Shown here: positions 11,103 to 11,809 of the stretch, one piece after another | Numbering within the stretch: the first letter of the stretch is position 1 | How the letters are laid out: each line of letters begins with the position of its first letter | NCBI GenBank assembly: GCA_035720425.1 | Contig: DASTOB010000164.1 | Span: 1-11,809, forward strand | From: DASTOB01 sp035720425 | GTDB lineage: Bacteria > Chloroflexota > Limnocylindria > Limnocylindrales > CSP1-4 | DNA length: 11,809 nucleotides | Direction: 5' to 3' | Translations under genes and position numbers: made by a program | The notes under the pieces: generated by a model | Database searches by the model: none | Seen by the model: the letters and a program-made list of their open reading frames with translations, nothing else | What the model was told of the DNA's origin: nothing

Positions 11103-11630
11103 GTGGCCGAGCACGTCGCGCTCGTGGTCAACGGTGAACGACGGGAGGTGGACGTCGAGCCAAGACGCCTCCTGGTTCAGGTGCTCCGCGAGGACCTGAA
11201 CCTGACCGGCACCCATGTCGGCTGCGATACGAGCCAGTGCGGTGCGTGCACGGTCCACGTCGACGGCCGGGCAATCAAGTCATGCACGATGCTCGCCGTC
11301 CAGGCGGACGGGTCGACCGTCAAGACGATCGAGGGGATGGCCACGAACGGCACCCTCCACCCGCTCCAGGCGGCGTTCTGGGAGCAGCACGGCCTTCAGT
11401 GCGGCTTCTGTACCCCCGGCATGATCATGGCCGCCGCCGACCTCCTCGGTCGCGACACGGAACCCAGCGACGACGAGATCCGCCACGCGATCGAGGGCAA
11501 CATCTGCCGCTGCACGGGCTACCACAACATCGTCGCGGCGATCCGCCAGGCCGCCGCGGTCATGCGCGAGGGCGCGACCGCCCCGGCACCCGCGTCCGGG
11601 TCGGCCGCCGGCTCCGCCGCGACCGCCTGA
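11103..11630 (+). CDS. coxS: Small [2Fe-2S] subunit of a molybdenum hydroxylase, aerobic CO dehydrogenase type
   Basis: A 175-residue protein. The N-terminal plant-ferredoxin-like domain binds one [2Fe-2S] cluster through Cys41, Cys46 and Cys49 (CDTSQCGACTVHVDG) and Cys61 (KSCTMLA). The C-terminal helical domain binds the second through Cys100, Cys103 (CGFCTPGM), Cys135 and Cys137 (NICRCTGYHNIV). All eight ligands are present. It passes electrons from the Mo site of the large subunit to the FAD subunit. The motif wording is that of CoxS rather than of eukaryotic xanthine dehydrogenase, but small subunits of related hydroxylases are alike, so the substrate is not proven. An Ala/Ser/Pro-rich tail (about 158-175) follows the domain. 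The large-subunit gene begins 14 bases after its stop. No FAD subunit gene lies upstream. Confidence 0.93.
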   Translation: MAEHVALVVNGERREVDVEPRRLLVQVLREDLNLTGTHVGCDTSQCGACTVHVDGRAIKSCTMLAVQADGSTVKTIEGMATNGTLHPLQAAFWEQHGLQCGFCTPGMIMAAADLLGRDTEPSDDEIRHAIEGNICRCTGYHNIVAAIRQAAAVMREGATAPAPASGSAAGSAATA

Positions 11631-11644
11631 GAGGAGAAGAACCG

Positions 11645-11809
11645 ATGGCCACCGACGTCCTCGGCGCTCCGATCAAGCGCGTCGAAGACCCCCGCTTCAT
11701 CACCGGCAAGGGCCGCTACCTCGACGATATCTCACTCACCGGGATGACCCACATCGCGGTGCTGCGCAGCCCCTACGCCCACGCCAACATCCGCTCGATC
11801 GACACCTCG
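11645..11809 (+). CDS. coxL: N-terminus of molybdenum hydroxylase large subunit, CO dehydrogenase type (partial)
   Basis: The first 55 codons of a gene cut by the right edge. The protein begins MATDVLGAPIKRVEDPRF and continues ITGKGRYLDD, ending in SPYAHANIRSIDTS. RVEDPRFITGKGRYLDD and the S-x-A-H-A-x-I motif are the conserved beginning of CoxL/xanthine dehydrogenase large subunits, which carry the molybdopterin cofactor. The start is supported by GAGGAG (11631-11636), eight bases upstream. The residues that would tell form I CO dehydrogenase (AYRCSFR loop) from other hydroxylases lie beyond the window, so the gene symbol is tentative. Confidence 0.88.
   Translation, partial: MATDVLGAPIKRVEDPRFITGKGRYLDDISLTGMTHIAVLRSPYAHANIRSIDTS

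Overview
This GC-rich window comes from a bacterium that is probably a Chloroflexota or actinobacterial lineage. Reasons: very high GC at third codon positions, GTG starts, mostly leaderless-looking gene starts (TANNNT seven or eight bases before the start codon), an F420-type deazaflavin oxidoreductase homologue, a PknB-like Ser/Thr kinase and an aerobic CO-dehydrogenase-type operon. The placement is an inference from gene content. No marker gene is present.

Left part (1-6134). A truncated gene (2-442 +, possibly the tail of a PfkB-like sugar kinase) converges on a SRAP/YedK-type abasic-site protein (449-1123 -). Divergent from that is a TPR-rhomboid intramembrane protease (1167-2495 +). Its tail overlaps, head-on, the end of a sensor histidine kinase (2411-3853 -), which is downstream of its OmpR-type response regulator (3860-4576 -). 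Upstream in the same direction lies a membrane-anchored Ser/Thr kinase (4641-6134 -). The stretch is housekeeping and signalling.

Middle part (6172-8865 +). A tightly packed operon holds a MetE-C-like protein that has lost the cysteine metal ligands, a short DUF385/Ddn-type F420-binding oxidoreductase homologue, and a class III aminotransferase. The genes overlap by 11 and 4 bases.

Accessory part (8866-11102). This is the most unusual region. A single gene (9389-10213 -) encodes an XRE-type HTH fused to a PD-(D/E)XK nuclease-like domain. It is bracketed by two non-coding repeat arrays, of about 0.5 kb and 0.7 kb. Both arrays contain the same element: exactly 111 bp from AATTCA (or AATCCA) to TGAATT, two complete copies on each side of the gene, with palindromic TCA-N4-TGA (or near) motifs at the ends. 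Truncated copies lie on the outer left. On the right, a tandem array of about 36 bp units grows out of the last copy. The pairing of a one-gene HTH-nuclease with flanking inverted-end repeats is the main candidate for an undescribed system here, either a mobile or selfish element or a repeat-binding regulator or nuclease.

Right edge (11103-11809 +). The start of a molybdenum hydroxylase operon: a complete CoxS-like 2x[2Fe-2S] subunit followed by the first 55 codons of a CoxL-like large subunit, both with good Shine-Dalgarno sequences, unlike the leaderless genes to the left.
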